DNA of 64,000 nucleotides, from the NCBI RefSeq assembly GCF_009687885.1, contig NZ_BLAF01000045.1, positions 1 to 64,000 on the forward strand, written 5' to 3'. Positions 8,398-16,734 of this stretch are shown piece by piece. The notes beneath the pieces are model-generated. The model saw only the letters and a list, made by a program, of their open reading frames with translations. It ran no database searches and had not been told where the DNA came from. The position numbers and the translations under genes are program-made. How positions within the stretch are numbered: the first letter of the stretch is position 1; each line of letters opens with the position of its first letter. Source of the stretch: Acrocarpospora pleiomorpha. Its GTDB lineage: Bacteria; Actinomycetota; Actinomycetes; Streptosporangiales; Streptosporangiaceae.

Positions 8398-9026
8398 ACC
8401 ACCAGCCTGAAGGCATGGAAATGAGGCAACTACGTTGCTGGGCCGTCGAAGGCCCTGTCAGTTCACCTTTCGCTTTCCCGGAGGGCCGTCGAGGGCGCTG
8501 GGCGGGGCGGGTGATGAGTCTCACCAATCCGCAGCGGGAGATCGCCGCTCTGGTCGCGAATGGTCACGATGACCGCGTGCTCGAAGTGGGGTACGGGCCT
8601 GGGAGGCTTGTCGCGCTGCTCGCTCGTGCCGGAACTGTCTATGGTGTGGATCCTTCGCCAGAAATGCGGATCCTGGCCACTGCTCGCAATCGCAGGAAGT
8701 CCAGGGCGGGGCGGGTGGATCTCCGTCTTGGTACGGCTGACGCGACCGGCTTCCCTGATGACTACTTCGATCAGGTGGTCAGTGTGAACAATGTGGCGCT
8801 CTGGCCTGATCTGGAGGCGGGGTTGCGGGAGCTCGACCGGGTTCTCAAGCCGGGCGGGCAGCTGGTGATCGCCTGGCATGGCGGCACTCGGCCGTCTCGG
8901 ATAACCCGCCGTCTGCGTCTGCCTGAACCCATGCTGTTCCGCGTTTATGACGCTTTGAGCAGCTTGTTCAGCAAGGTGGATCGTCATGAGCTTCGTGGGT
9001 CGACCGTTTTTCGTGCGACTCGCTGA
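8394..9026 (+). CDS. Class I SAM-dependent methyltransferase
   Basis: The AdoMet-binding motif I is clear (VLEVGYGPGRLVALL), followed by an acidic ligand strand (VYGVDPSPEM), motif II (DQVVSVNNVALWPD) and LKPGGQLVIAW. These define a Rossmann-type methyltransferase of about 210 residues; the acceptor cannot be predicted. The GTG at 8394 overlaps the preceding stop (GTGA), suggesting translational coupling to the dehydrogenase. ATG codons at 8415 and 8421 are alternative starts because the first 40 residues look poorly conserved. Confidence 0.8.
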   Translation: MNHQPEGMEMRQLRCWAVEGPVSSPFAFPEGRRGRWAGRVMSLTNPQREIAALVANGHDDRVLEVGYGPGRLVALLARAGTVYGVDPSPEMRILATARNRRKSRAGRVDLRLGTADATGFPDDYFDQVVSVNNVALWPDLEAGLRELDRVLKPGGQLVIAWHGGTRPSRITRRLRLPEPMLFRVYDALSSLFSKVDRHELRGSTVFRATR

Positions 9027-9104
9027 AGATGGGGCTTTGTCCTGACAAATGCCGTCGCTAGGCTGCTGCCTGATCGGCGCTTACTACGGCAAAGGAAATC
9101 CCCC

Positions 9105-11063
9105 ATGCAGTTGTCGGACAGCATCGCGCGTGCCGCCGCCATCGCCCCCGACACCCGTACCGGGACTCTTCAGGACGTCGAGCACATCGTTGTGCTGATG
9201 CAGGAGAACCGATCTTTTGATCAGTATTTTGGTGCGCTTCGCGGGGTTCGGGGGTTTGGCGATCCACGGCCGGTCGTGTTGCCGAGCGGAAAGCCGGTCT
9301 GGTATCAGTCCGACGGTACGCGTGACGTGTTGCCCTTCCGGCCTGAGGGGAGGCCGCTCGGCGGGAAGTTCCTGGAGGATCTCGACCACGAGTGGAACAG
9401 CGGGCACGAAGCGTTCAACCAGGGGAAATACGATCGGTGGATCCCGGCGAAGACCGCGGGGACCATGGCATACCTCACGCGTGAGGACATTCCCTTTCAT
9501 TACGCGCTGGCCGATGCGTTCACCCTGTGCGACGCGTTCCACTGCTCGGTGCTCGGGCCTACCGACCCGAATCGTTTCTACCTGTGGACTGGGCATACCG
9601 GGAACGATGGAGCCGGTGGCGGTCCGGTGTTGCGGAACGATCAGTTCGGCTATGGGTGGACGACCTATCCCGAGCGGTTGGAGCAGGCCGGGGTCTCGTG
9701 GAGGATTTATCAGGATATCGGGGACGGTCTGGACGCGGAGGGTAACTGGGGGTGGACCCACCATGCGCCCTATATCGGTAACTACGCCAGCAACAGCCTG
9801 CTGTTCTTCAACTCCTATCGGGACGCGCAGCCTGGTGATCCGCTCTACGAGAAGGCGCGTACCGGGACTAACGCCAAGGCCGGGGAAGGGCTGTTCGACG
9901 TATTCAAGGCGGATGTGCTCGGCGGGCGGCTTCCTCAGGTGTCGTGGCTGGCCGCGCCGGAGGCGTACAGCGAGCATCCGAACTGGCCGGCGAACTACGG
10001 TGCCTGGTATATCGCGCAGACGCTGGACGCGCTGACGGCCAATCCCGAGGTGTGGAGCAAGACCGTGCTGCTCGTCACGTACGACGAGAACGACGGGTTC
10101 TTCGATCATGTCGTTCCGCCTTATCCGGCGGGGTCTCCCGAGTTGGGGGGATCCACGGTGGATGTCACCGGTGAGATCTATACGGGGGGCGGGGACTTTC
10201 TGAACGGGCCTTACGGTCTGGGTCAGCGGGTTCCGATGATCGTGGTGTCGCCGTGGAGCAAGGGCGGCTGGGTGTGTTCCGAGGTGTTCGATCTGACGTC
10301 GATCATCCGGTTCATGGAGGCGCGCTTCGGGGTGTACGAGCCGGGCATCTCGCCGTGGCGGCGTGCCGTGTGCGGTGACCTCACCTCCGCGTTCGACTTC
10401 ACCCGGGCGGACGCGACCCTCGTGGCACTCCCCGACACCAGCGGTATGGCCCCGCAGGACCGGAAACGTCACCCCGATCACGTGACGCCGCTGCCGGCCG
10501 ATCCCGCGCTGCCCAAACAGGAGCCAGGGTTACGCCCCGCCCGCGCGCTTCCTTACGATCTGCGTGTCGAGGGACGGACTTCCGATGACGGCTCCTTCGT
10601 GATCGACTTCGAGAGCCGAGGCGAGGCAGGGGCGACGTTCTACGTGACAGGCGAAGGCGGCCCATGGACGTACACCGTCGAATCCGGCAAAACATTCTCA
10701 AGCGCCTGGCCTCAGGTTGACCTTTCGGTCTACGGCCCCAACGGTTTCCTGCGCACCTTCGGAGGAGGTCCGGGCCAGGCCGAGATCAGCGTCCACTGTG
10801 ACGAGACGCTCGAACTCACCCTCACGAACGGCGACACCCCCTGCGCGCTCACGATCACCGACACCTACGGAGTCGCGACCCCAGCGACATACCCACTGAA
10901 GCCGGGCGCCAGCATCACGCACACGACACCGCTCGCTACAACCCACGGCTGGTACGACCTGACGGTCACATCGGACACCGATCCGACCTTCATCCGCCGC
11001 GTGGCCGGACACGTGGAAAACGGCCAGCCGAGCATGAGCGACCCCGGAATCATCACCGAATGA
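9105..11063 (+). CDS. Phospholipase C, phosphocholine-specific type
   Basis: This 652-residue protein belongs to the phosphoesterase (acid phosphatase/PLC) superfamily. It begins near the conserved VEHIVVLMQENRSFDQYFG and includes DAFHCSVLGPTDPNR and VTYDENDGFFDHV. The C-terminal 200 residues form the two small beta domains typical of non-haemolytic PLCs. Relatives cleave phosphatidylcholine or sphingomyelin after Tat export. Here the coding region starts right at the mature-like segment (MQLSDSIARAAAIAPDTRTG) with no RRxFL Tat signal. No such signal is found upstream in frame, and an AAAGGA site precedes this ATG. It may be cytoplasmic or the export signal may be lost. Confidence 0.85.
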   Translation: MQLSDSIARAAAIAPDTRTGTLQDVEHIVVLMQENRSFDQYFGALRGVRGFGDPRPVVLPSGKPVWYQSDGTRDVLPFRPEGRPLGGKFLEDLDHEWNSGHEAFNQGKYDRWIPAKTAGTMAYLTREDIPFHYALADAFTLCDAFHCSVLGPTDPNRFYLWTGHTGNDGAGGGPVLRNDQFGYGWTTYPERLEQAGVSWRIYQDIGDGLDAEGNWGWTHHAPYIGNYASNSLLFFNSYRDAQPGDPLYEKARTGTNAKAGEGLFDVFKADVLGGRLPQVSWLAAPEAYSEHPNWPANYGAWYIAQTLDALTANPEVWSKTVLLVTYDENDGFFDHVVPPYPAGSPELGGSTVDVTGEIYTGGGDFLNGPYGLGQRVPMIVVSPWSKGGWVCSEVFDLTSIIRFMEARFGVYEPGISPWRRAVCGDLTSAFDFTRADATLVALPDTSGMAPQDRKRHPDHVTPLPADPALPKQEPGLRPARALPYDLRVEGRTSDDGSFVIDFESRGEAGATFYVTGEGGPWTYTVESGKTFSSAWPQVDLSVYGPNGFLRTFGGGPGQAEISVHCDETLELTLTNGDTPCALTITDTYGVATPATYPLKPGASITHTTPLATTHGWYDLTVTSDTDPTFIRRVAGHVENGQPSMSDPGIITE

Positions 11064-11073
11064 AAAGGTCGCG

Positions 11074-11253
11074 TCAGGCCACTGTCGTGGGGTCGTGGCG
11101 CTGGGGGAAGTGGATGATCTTGGCGTGCCGGTACGTGTGGAGGTGGATGACCTTGGTGTCGTGGGTGGTGGGCGTGAGTTTGGCGCTGGGTCGCCGGCGT
11201 AGGGCAGACCGGATGTCTCTCACTTTGGCGAGTGGTGGCACCACCTTGAGCAT
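11074..11253 (-). CDS. Small basic, histidine-rich ORF (unknown)
   Basis: A 59-codon ORF begins MLKVVPPLAKVRDIRSALRR and ends in a His/Thr-rich tail (HLHTYRHAKIIHFPQRHD). The ATG at 11253 has a GGGGGGA sequence 5-6 nt upstream, a strong start signal. I do not recognise a family. It is convergent with the phospholipase gene and follows another small ORF on the same strand (11334-11459). It may be a genuine small protein, a peptide precursor or chance. Confidence 0.4.
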   Translation of the reverse strand: MLKVVPPLAKVRDIRSALRRRPSAKLTPTTHDTKVIHLHTYRHAKIIHFPQRHDPTTVA

Positions 11254-11333
11254 CGCTATCCCCCCGGACGTGATGATTTCGTTACCTAACATGAAATTTC
11301 TACAGAGGGTGGCATAAAACTGCTGTAAAGCGC

Positions 11334-11459
11334 TTAGAACGGCAGCAGGCGACCGGAGGGGGAACGGAGGTCGAGGTCGGCCACCTTGCGTCCTATCCGT
11401 GAGCGTCGGATCCGTGACTTGGGAATGCGGATTCGTCGGCGGCGTCCTTGAATGGCCAT
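11334..11459 (-). CDS. 41-residue arginine-rich small ORF (unknown)
   Basis: An ATG at 11459 is preceded by GGAGGG at good spacing (GGAAGGAGGGCGATCATC before the ATG). The predicted peptide starts MAIQGRRRRIRIPKSRIRRS and ends SPSGRLLPF before TAA. About a third of residues are Arg or Lys. No modifying enzyme gene is next to it and no family is recognised. Together with the ORF at 11074-11253 it forms a tandem pair of small basic ORFs with good ribosome sites in otherwise empty DNA. Confidence 0.45.
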   Translation of the reverse strand: MAIQGRRRRIRIPKSRIRRSRIGRKVADLDLRSPSGRLLPF

Positions 11460-11789
11460 GATGATCGCCCTCCTTCCGGTGACTTGAGCAGACTATGCGC
11501 CCTCGTGTTTGCCGTCCCCTTGTTTTTTACTTGCAGAGTTTGACCGTTGCCTGAAGAGGACGGTTGCCGGTCGCAACTGGTTGACAGCGCCTGCCGGTCT
11601 GGTTGGAGTGCGCCCCGACCGCGCGGACATGAGGCCGGGGCGCTGAGGCCGGGCCGGGATGTTGTCCCAGGCCGCCTCGGCCAGCCATCGGGACTGGCAC
11701 GGGGACGGTAGGCCGCCGTGCCATCCACCTGAAAGTCCAACAAGAGCCCGATAAGTTGCCATTCCTGATCCAGTTCACGTTTGGGCAGG
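11460..11789. other. Gene-free stretch downstream of the GH42 gene
   Basis: About 330 bp with several overlapping open frames, none with protein-like composition, a recognisable domain or a good ribosome site. A decayed gene is possible, but I could not identify one. Confidence 0.35.
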
Positions 11790-13742
11790 TCAGCGGCAAG
11801 GGTCATTGAATATCGCGAAACCGCCTGGCGGCAGGGGGTTGGGAGCGATGCCGTGGACGGCGTCCTTGGTGTGGTTGATCGCGTAAACGGTCCCGTCGCG
11901 GTGCCGGATGACCTCGACGCCGGGAGGGGCGGAGGCGACGGGCAGCCCCGCCGCAGTGAGCAGCGCCGCGTAGCCGTCGTCATCGAGCTGGGTGGACAGA
12001 TACCAGGCTGTCCCGGCTCCGTAGCGGTTGCGGGTGATCGCCGGGGTTCCGCTGGAATATGTGACCACCGCCTCGGCACCCACGAGACGGACGTTCTCAC
12101 TCCAGATCATGCCGGTGAGCTGGACGTTCCAGGTCGGGTCACCGTCCTGGGGGAGCAGGGGGTTCGGGTCGGGGGAGTGGGCGTGCGAGGGCGTCGCGTT
12201 CGGGGTGGCGTGGTTGGCGAGCAAGGGGATTGGTTCGGTTAGGGGGGTGAATTCGTCGATTGAGATGCCGAGGAGGTGGCGGAGGGCGCCGGGGTGGCCG
12301 TTCAGGTGGACTTGGCAGTGTTCGTTGGCCAGGGCGGTGAAGTAGGAGACGATCAAGGTGCCGCCGTTTTGCACGAACGTGGTGAGGTTGGCGGCGGATT
12401 TACTGGTGATTAGGTACAGGCTCGGGACGAGGATCGTTTCGTATTGTGAAATATCGTCCGATGGGTGGGCGAAGTCGGGGATGATTCCGCGTCGCCACAG
12501 GGTGCGGTGGGCCTGGCGGATTGGTTTGAGGTAGTCGAGGTCGGGCGAGGGCAGGCCCGGGGATTGCAGCGCCCACCACGCTTCGTAGTCCCAGAGGATC
12601 GCGACCTTGGCGTCGATCCCAGGGACATGATCAGGAAGCTCAGTGAGCGTCTTGCCTAATGCCGATATTTCCTGGAACGTGCGGGAGCTGGGGCCTGCGT
12701 GGGGAACCATGCCGTGATGCCATTGTTCGGCACCGCCCCGGGAAGCCCGCCACTGGAAGAACATCACGCCCTGGGAACCTCGGGCGATGTGCTGCATCGA
12801 ATGCCGCGCCAGCGCCCCAGGCTCTTTGGGAATCATTCGCCCTCCGGTGTATCGCACCCCCGCAGCCTGCTCCATCAACAACCAGGGCCGCCCCCGCGCC
12901 CACGACCGCGCCAGATCGGCCGCGAACGCGCTCTCTTCCTCCGCATTCCCCGACGGATAGTCATCAATGGCGACGAGATCCACTTCCTCCGCCCACCGCC
13001 AGTGATCAGCCGGAACCCACCCACCGAACACAAAGTTCGTGGTCACCGGCACCCCTGTCGGCCGCAAGATGTCCCGCTGCTCCACGTAACACGCGAGCAT
13101 CTCATCCGAGAGGAACCTCCGGAAATCCAACAACTGAGCGGGATTGGCCAGATACTGCGTCTTCCGCGGCGGCGTGATCTGCGCCCAGTCCGAATAACGC
13201 TGACTCCAGAAATCGGCCGTCCAGGCCTCATTGAGCACGTCCAGCGCCCCATACCGCCGCCGCAGCCACTCCCGGAACGCGCCGGCCACATGATCGCAAT
13301 GGCACCACGTTCCGTACTCGTTGTGCACATGCCACATCGCCAGCGCGGGGTGCTCGCCGTACCGCCCGGCCAGCGCCGTCGCCATCCGCTTCGCGGCCGT
13401 CCGGTACGGCAGAGCGCTGACGCAGTAAGTGTCCCGGCTGCCGTGCGTGAGCCGTACCCCATCGGCGGTGACGGTGAGCGCGTCCGGGTACGCCAGGCTG
13501 AACCACGGCGGCGGGGACGCGGTCGGCGTGGCCAGATTGACCTGGATGTCGTTAGCGGCCAGCAGGTCGAGCACGCGGTCGAGCCAGCCGAAGTCATACT
13601 CCCCTTCCACGGGTTCCAGGCGAGACCACGAGAAGACGCCCACGGTCACGAGGTTGACCGAGGCCTGGCACATCAGGGCGACGTCTTCATGCCAGACCTC
13701 TTCGGGCCACTGCTCGGGGTTGTAGTCGCCGCCGTAGCGCAT
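11790..13742 (-). CDS. GH42 beta-galactosidase
   Basis: This 650-residue cytoplasmic enzyme opens with the GH42 signature YGGDYNPEQWPEEVWHEDV. The likely acid/base is Glu142 in HVHNEYG and the likely nucleophile is Glu291 in LLMEQAAG. The three GH42 domains (TIM barrel, trimerisation domain, C-terminal beta domain) are all accounted for by length. It hydrolyses terminal beta-D-galactose from oligosaccharides. The ATG at 13742 has an AAGAGGTGG site. It is divergent from the GH95 gene across only 47 bp containing a putative ROK operator. This suggests the pair removes fucose then galactose from the same substrate, plausibly xyloglucan side chains. Confidence 0.92.
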   Translation of the reverse strand: MRYGGDYNPEQWPEEVWHEDVALMCQASVNLVTVGVFSWSRLEPVEGEYDFGWLDRVLDLLAANDIQVNLATPTASPPPWFSLAYPDALTVTADGVRLTHGSRDTYCVSALPYRTAAKRMATALAGRYGEHPALAMWHVHNEYGTWCHCDHVAGAFREWLRRRYGALDVLNEAWTADFWSQRYSDWAQITPPRKTQYLANPAQLLDFRRFLSDEMLACYVEQRDILRPTGVPVTTNFVFGGWVPADHWRWAEEVDLVAIDDYPSGNAEEESAFAADLARSWARGRPWLLMEQAAGVRYTGGRMIPKEPGALARHSMQHIARGSQGVMFFQWRASRGGAEQWHHGMVPHAGPSSRTFQEISALGKTLTELPDHVPGIDAKVAILWDYEAWWALQSPGLPSPDLDYLKPIRQAHRTLWRRGIIPDFAHPSDDISQYETILVPSLYLITSKSAANLTTFVQNGGTLIVSYFTALANEHCQVHLNGHPGALRHLLGISIDEFTPLTEPIPLLANHATPNATPSHAHSPDPNPLLPQDGDPTWNVQLTGMIWSENVRLVGAEAVVTYSSGTPAITRNRYGAGTAWYLSTQLDDDGYAALLTAAGLPVASAPPGVEVIRHRDGTVYAINHTKDAVHGIAPNPLPPGGFAIFNDPCR

Positions 13743-13758
13743 CGGCCCACCTCTTGCC

Positions 13759-13784
13759 GCCCATTAGGATGGAGGTCAAACTAA
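13759..13784 (-). promoter_or_regulatory. Putative ROK-type operator (site 1)
   Basis: On the minus strand this 26-bp element reads TTAGTTTGACCTCCATCC and then TAATGGGC. It sits in the 47-bp gap between divergent GH42 and GH95 genes. It matches 16 of 19 leading positions of the element before the GH31 gene (28660-28685) and is more weakly related to the one at 58381-58406 beside the ROK regulator gene. The half-site resembles the TTAGTTTG half-sites reported for XylR/NagC-type repressors. Confidence 0.5.
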
Positions 13785-13789
13785 TTGCC

Positions 13790-15991
13790 ATGATATCCGG
13801 TGTCAACGGCTTCACCTCGTCCACCCCCGCCGACGACTGGGAACATGCCCTGATCACCGGAAACGGCCGTCAGGGCGCCCTCGTGTACGGCGGCCCGCAC
13901 GCCCTGTCCATCACGTTCTCCCACGAACGCCTGTTCCTCCCGCTCGTGCCCCCGCTCGACCCCCCGAACACCGCGCGCATCCTGCCCGAACTCCGTTCCC
14001 TCCTGTACGCCGGCGCGTACCAGCAAGCGGCCGACCAAGTAACCGCCCTGGCCATCGAAGAAAACCCGGACTACACAGACCTCCGCCAGATCGACCCCTT
14101 GGTCCCCTCGGCGGTCCTCACATTCCACCCACTCACCAGCGATTCACCATATTTCCGGGAATGTGACTTCGCGTCGGGCCTGGTCACGCAAGGCTGGCCA
14201 GGCCTCACCCAGGAAGTGTTCGCCTCCCGCCCCGACGACGTGATCGCGATCCGCCTCACCGGCGACGTCAGCGGCATCCTCACCCTCTCCCCACCCGAAA
14301 ACACCCCCATCGAATCCACCCCCACCATCACCAGCGCCTTCACCCTGCGCCTGAACACCCCCATCTACCAGGTCGAATGCCAAGTCAACGCACAAGGCGG
14401 CCACCTCTGGACCACTGGCACCCGCCTGGAGATCCGCAGCGCCACCTCAGTAACGATCACCGCCAGAACCACCATGACCACAGACCCGCTTCCCACCAGC
14501 ACCCCACGCCCGCCCGCACCCTTCAACGAACTCCTAACCCGCCACACACCCATCCACGGTAACCTCTTCCACCGCTCCCACCTCCGACTCAACCCCCACC
14601 AAGCCACCGTGAACGCGGAAGAACCCGACCGCCTGCAAACCACCGCGAGGGTGGAAGAGACCGAGGACCTCGTCGACCGCCCCCGCCTCCAGCAGGCCAT
14701 CGTGAACGCGGAAGAAACCCTCGTCCAGGGCGGTGAAGAACTCATCGAAACCCTCTACGCCGCAGGCCGCTACGCGATCATCTCCAGCGTCGGTGACCTC
14801 CCGCCCACCCTGCAAGGCGTCTGGTCCGGCACCAACCACCCCGCCTGGCAGTCCGGCTACACCATCGACGGCAACCTGCAATCCGCCGTCGCCGCCCTGC
14901 TCAGCACCGGAACGCCCGAACTCCTACTGCCCGTCTTCGACCTCTTCGACTCCTTCCTCCCCGACTTCCGCACCAACGCCCACCACCTGTACGGCTGCCG
15001 CGGCATCCTCACCCCCGTCCACCTCTCCACCCACGGCCGCCAGAACCACTTCACCCCCCGCTGGTGCCAGACCTTCTGGACGGCAGGAGCCGCCTGGCTC
15101 TCCCGCCTCTACTTCGACTACTACAGCCACACCCTCGACACCCACTTCCTGCACACCCGAGCCCTCCCCTTCATGACCGAAGCCGCCACGTTCTACGAGG
15201 ACTTCCTTGATCCCCAGGACAACTTCGCCCCCTCGTACTCCCCGGAGAACGCCCCTCCCGGCGAAACCACCCAAGCCGCGATCAACGCCACCATGGACCT
15301 CGCCGCCGTACGCGACCTGCTCACCAATCTCCGCCGCGTCGATCCCCGCCCCCGCTGGGAGACGTTGGCGCGGCGGTTACCCTCCTACCGCATCGCCCCC
15401 ACCGGCGAACTCGCCGAATGGGCATGGGACATCAAGGACAACCACGCCCACCGCCACGCCTCACACCTCTACCCCTTCTGGTACGAACCCGATTTCCACC
15501 TCGCCGAGGCGGGCGCACGAGCCGTACAGAAACGCCTGGAATGGTGGCGAAGCGCCGACTCCGATGAGATGGCCTTCGGCCTGGTCCAGATCGGACTCGC
15601 CGCCGCCGGCCTGGGCATGACCGCCGAGGCCGATGAGGCACTGACCCTGCTCAGCACCCGCTACTGGCGCCCCAACCTGGTCTCCACCCACAACCGCGAC
15701 GCCATCTTCAACGTCGACATCTGCGGCGGCACCCCCGCCTTGATCGCCGCCATGCTCCTCCGCTCCACCCACGAGGCCCACATCGACCTCCTCCCCGCCT
15801 GCCCCTGGCCATCCGGCGAGGTAACGGGCCTCCTGGCCAGAGCCGGAATCAGAATCGACCACCTGGCCTGGTCCCCCAAGGGAATCGAAGCCACCCTGAC
15901 CGCCCGCCAGACCATCACCGCCACAGTCAACGGCCGAGAAGCCCACCTCCCCGCTGAAACCCCCACCAACCTTCGCCTTCTGAGGGGATAG
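13790..15991 (+). CDS. GH95 family glycosidase (alpha-L-fucosidase type)
   Basis: This 733-residue protein follows the GH95 architecture: an N-terminal beta domain (WEHALITGNGRQGALVYGG), then an (alpha/alpha)6 barrel (LPPTLQGVWSGTNHPAWQSG) and the HRHASHLYPF motif. GH95 enzymes remove alpha-1,2-L-fucose, or L-galactose, with inversion. The predicted general acid is present as Glu486 in YSPEN and an aspartate lies before HRHASH. At the position of the catalytic Asn-x-Asn pair the sequence reads Asp360-Gly-Asn362, so one Asn is replaced. No signal peptide. ATG 13790 is chosen because 13769 would place the operator in the coding region. Confidence 0.8.
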   Translation: MISGVNGFTSSTPADDWEHALITGNGRQGALVYGGPHALSITFSHERLFLPLVPPLDPPNTARILPELRSLLYAGAYQQAADQVTALAIEENPDYTDLRQIDPLVPSAVLTFHPLTSDSPYFRECDFASGLVTQGWPGLTQEVFASRPDDVIAIRLTGDVSGILTLSPPENTPIESTPTITSAFTLRLNTPIYQVECQVNAQGGHLWTTGTRLEIRSATSVTITARTTMTTDPLPTSTPRPPAPFNELLTRHTPIHGNLFHRSHLRLNPHQATVNAEEPDRLQTTARVEETEDLVDRPRLQQAIVNAEETLVQGGEELIETLYAAGRYAIISSVGDLPPTLQGVWSGTNHPAWQSGYTIDGNLQSAVAALLSTGTPELLLPVFDLFDSFLPDFRTNAHHLYGCRGILTPVHLSTHGRQNHFTPRWCQTFWTAGAAWLSRLYFDYYSHTLDTHFLHTRALPFMTEAATFYEDFLDPQDNFAPSYSPENAPPGETTQAAINATMDLAAVRDLLTNLRRVDPRPRWETLARRLPSYRIAPTGELAEWAWDIKDNHAHRHASHLYPFWYEPDFHLAEAGARAVQKRLEWWRSADSDEMAFGLVQIGLAAAGLGMTAEADEALTLLSTRYWRPNLVSTHNRDAIFNVDICGGTPALIAAMLLRSTHEAHIDLLPACPWPSGEVTGLLARAGIRIDHLAWSPKGIEATLTARQTITATVNGREAHLPAETPTNLRLLRG

Positions 15992-16013
15992 CGGCACGAG
16001 CGGGAGCGCGAAC

Positions 16014-16685
16014 CTACTTATCGTGCTGCCGGCGCACCATCTCGTTGATCCAGATGGGCGCGAACGGAGACGTGCAGCCCGGGGAGGTCGGGTAGTCCTT
16101 GAGCACCTCCAGGCGGTCACCGATGTCGATCGCACGGGCGCGGTGCTCGGCGCGCTCGATCCCGATCTGAGCCAGGCAGTGGTTCATCGCCCACTGCAGG
16201 CGATCCGGGGCGTCCTTCATCTCCGCCTCGATGACGTCGAGCAGTCCTTCGAGGTCGAGGCCCTCGGGCTTCTTCGCCACGCGTTCGGTGGTCAGCGCCC
16301 AGCCGGCACTCGCGACCGCCGGATCCGGATCGGCGAACCAGGCCAGACGCAGCTCTTCGGAGTGCGGGTTCTTCTTCACCACGTAGTTCACGAGCCAGTC
16401 GTGCACCTTGGGCGTGCGCGCCTCGCGCACCATGACGTCCAACTCGTCACGCTCGAACGCCTTCGGGCGGCAGATCAGGATCGCCAGCAGTCTCGCCGCG
16501 GTGTCACCCGTCTCCCAGAGCCGGCCCGCGAGTTCCTGCTGCGTCTTCAGCCGCTTCGCGAGCGCGCGCAGCTTGCTGAGGTTCACACCGTGATCGTCAC
16601 CGTGTCTCTCGTTCACCTCGCGTGCCTTCGGGTCCTCGAGCCCGGCCAGCTCGGCCATCACCTCGGCCACCATCACCTCAGCCAC
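16014..16685 (-). CDS. AlkD-like DNA alkylation repair family protein
   Basis: This 223-residue, all-helical protein resembles the HEAT-like-repeat DNA alkylation repair family. Relevant segments are LAKRLKTQQELAGRLWETGD, DWLVNYVVKKNPHSEELRLAWF and QWAMNHCLAQIGI. AlkD members excise alkylated bases, but divergent relatives may lack glycosylase activity, so the role is an inference. The GTG at 16685 follows AGGAGG at proper spacing. The N-terminus has a small VAEVMVAEVMAEL duplication. It is convergent with the GH95 gene and lies downstream of the LacI gene on the same strand, 50 bp away. Confidence 0.65.
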   Translation of the reverse strand: MAEVMVAEVMAELAGLEDPKAREVNERHGDDHGVNLSKLRALAKRLKTQQELAGRLWETGDTAARLLAILICRPKAFERDELDVMVREARTPKVHDWLVNYVVKKNPHSEELRLAWFADPDPAVASAGWALTTERVAKKPEGLDLEGLLDVIEAEMKDAPDRLQWAMNHCLAQIGIERAEHRARAIDIGDRLEVLKDYPTSPGCTSPFAPIWINEMVRRQHDK

Positions 16686-16734
16686 CTCAGCCTCCTGCCC
16701 ATCACACGCGAGATTCAGCCTACGATATCCGCGG

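Noticed and set aside
11060-11317. Plus-strand ORF after the phospholipase gene
   Set aside because: Arg/Trp-rich composition without a ribosome site; the opposite-strand ORFs have better start signals.
11493-11799. Minus-strand frames in the gap after GH42, considered as a decayed transposase
   Set aside because: No DDE motif, inverted repeats or target duplication could be found.
12699-13784. 361-codon plus-strand frame inside the GH42 gene
   Set aside because: It lies entirely over a clear GH42 coding sequence with intact catalytic motifs, and has Pro/Arg-rich shadow composition.
15969-16030. Possible terminator between GH95 and the AlkD-like gene
   Set aside because: GGCACGA and TCGTGCTGCC can pair only with bulges across a 20-nt loop, too weak to call.
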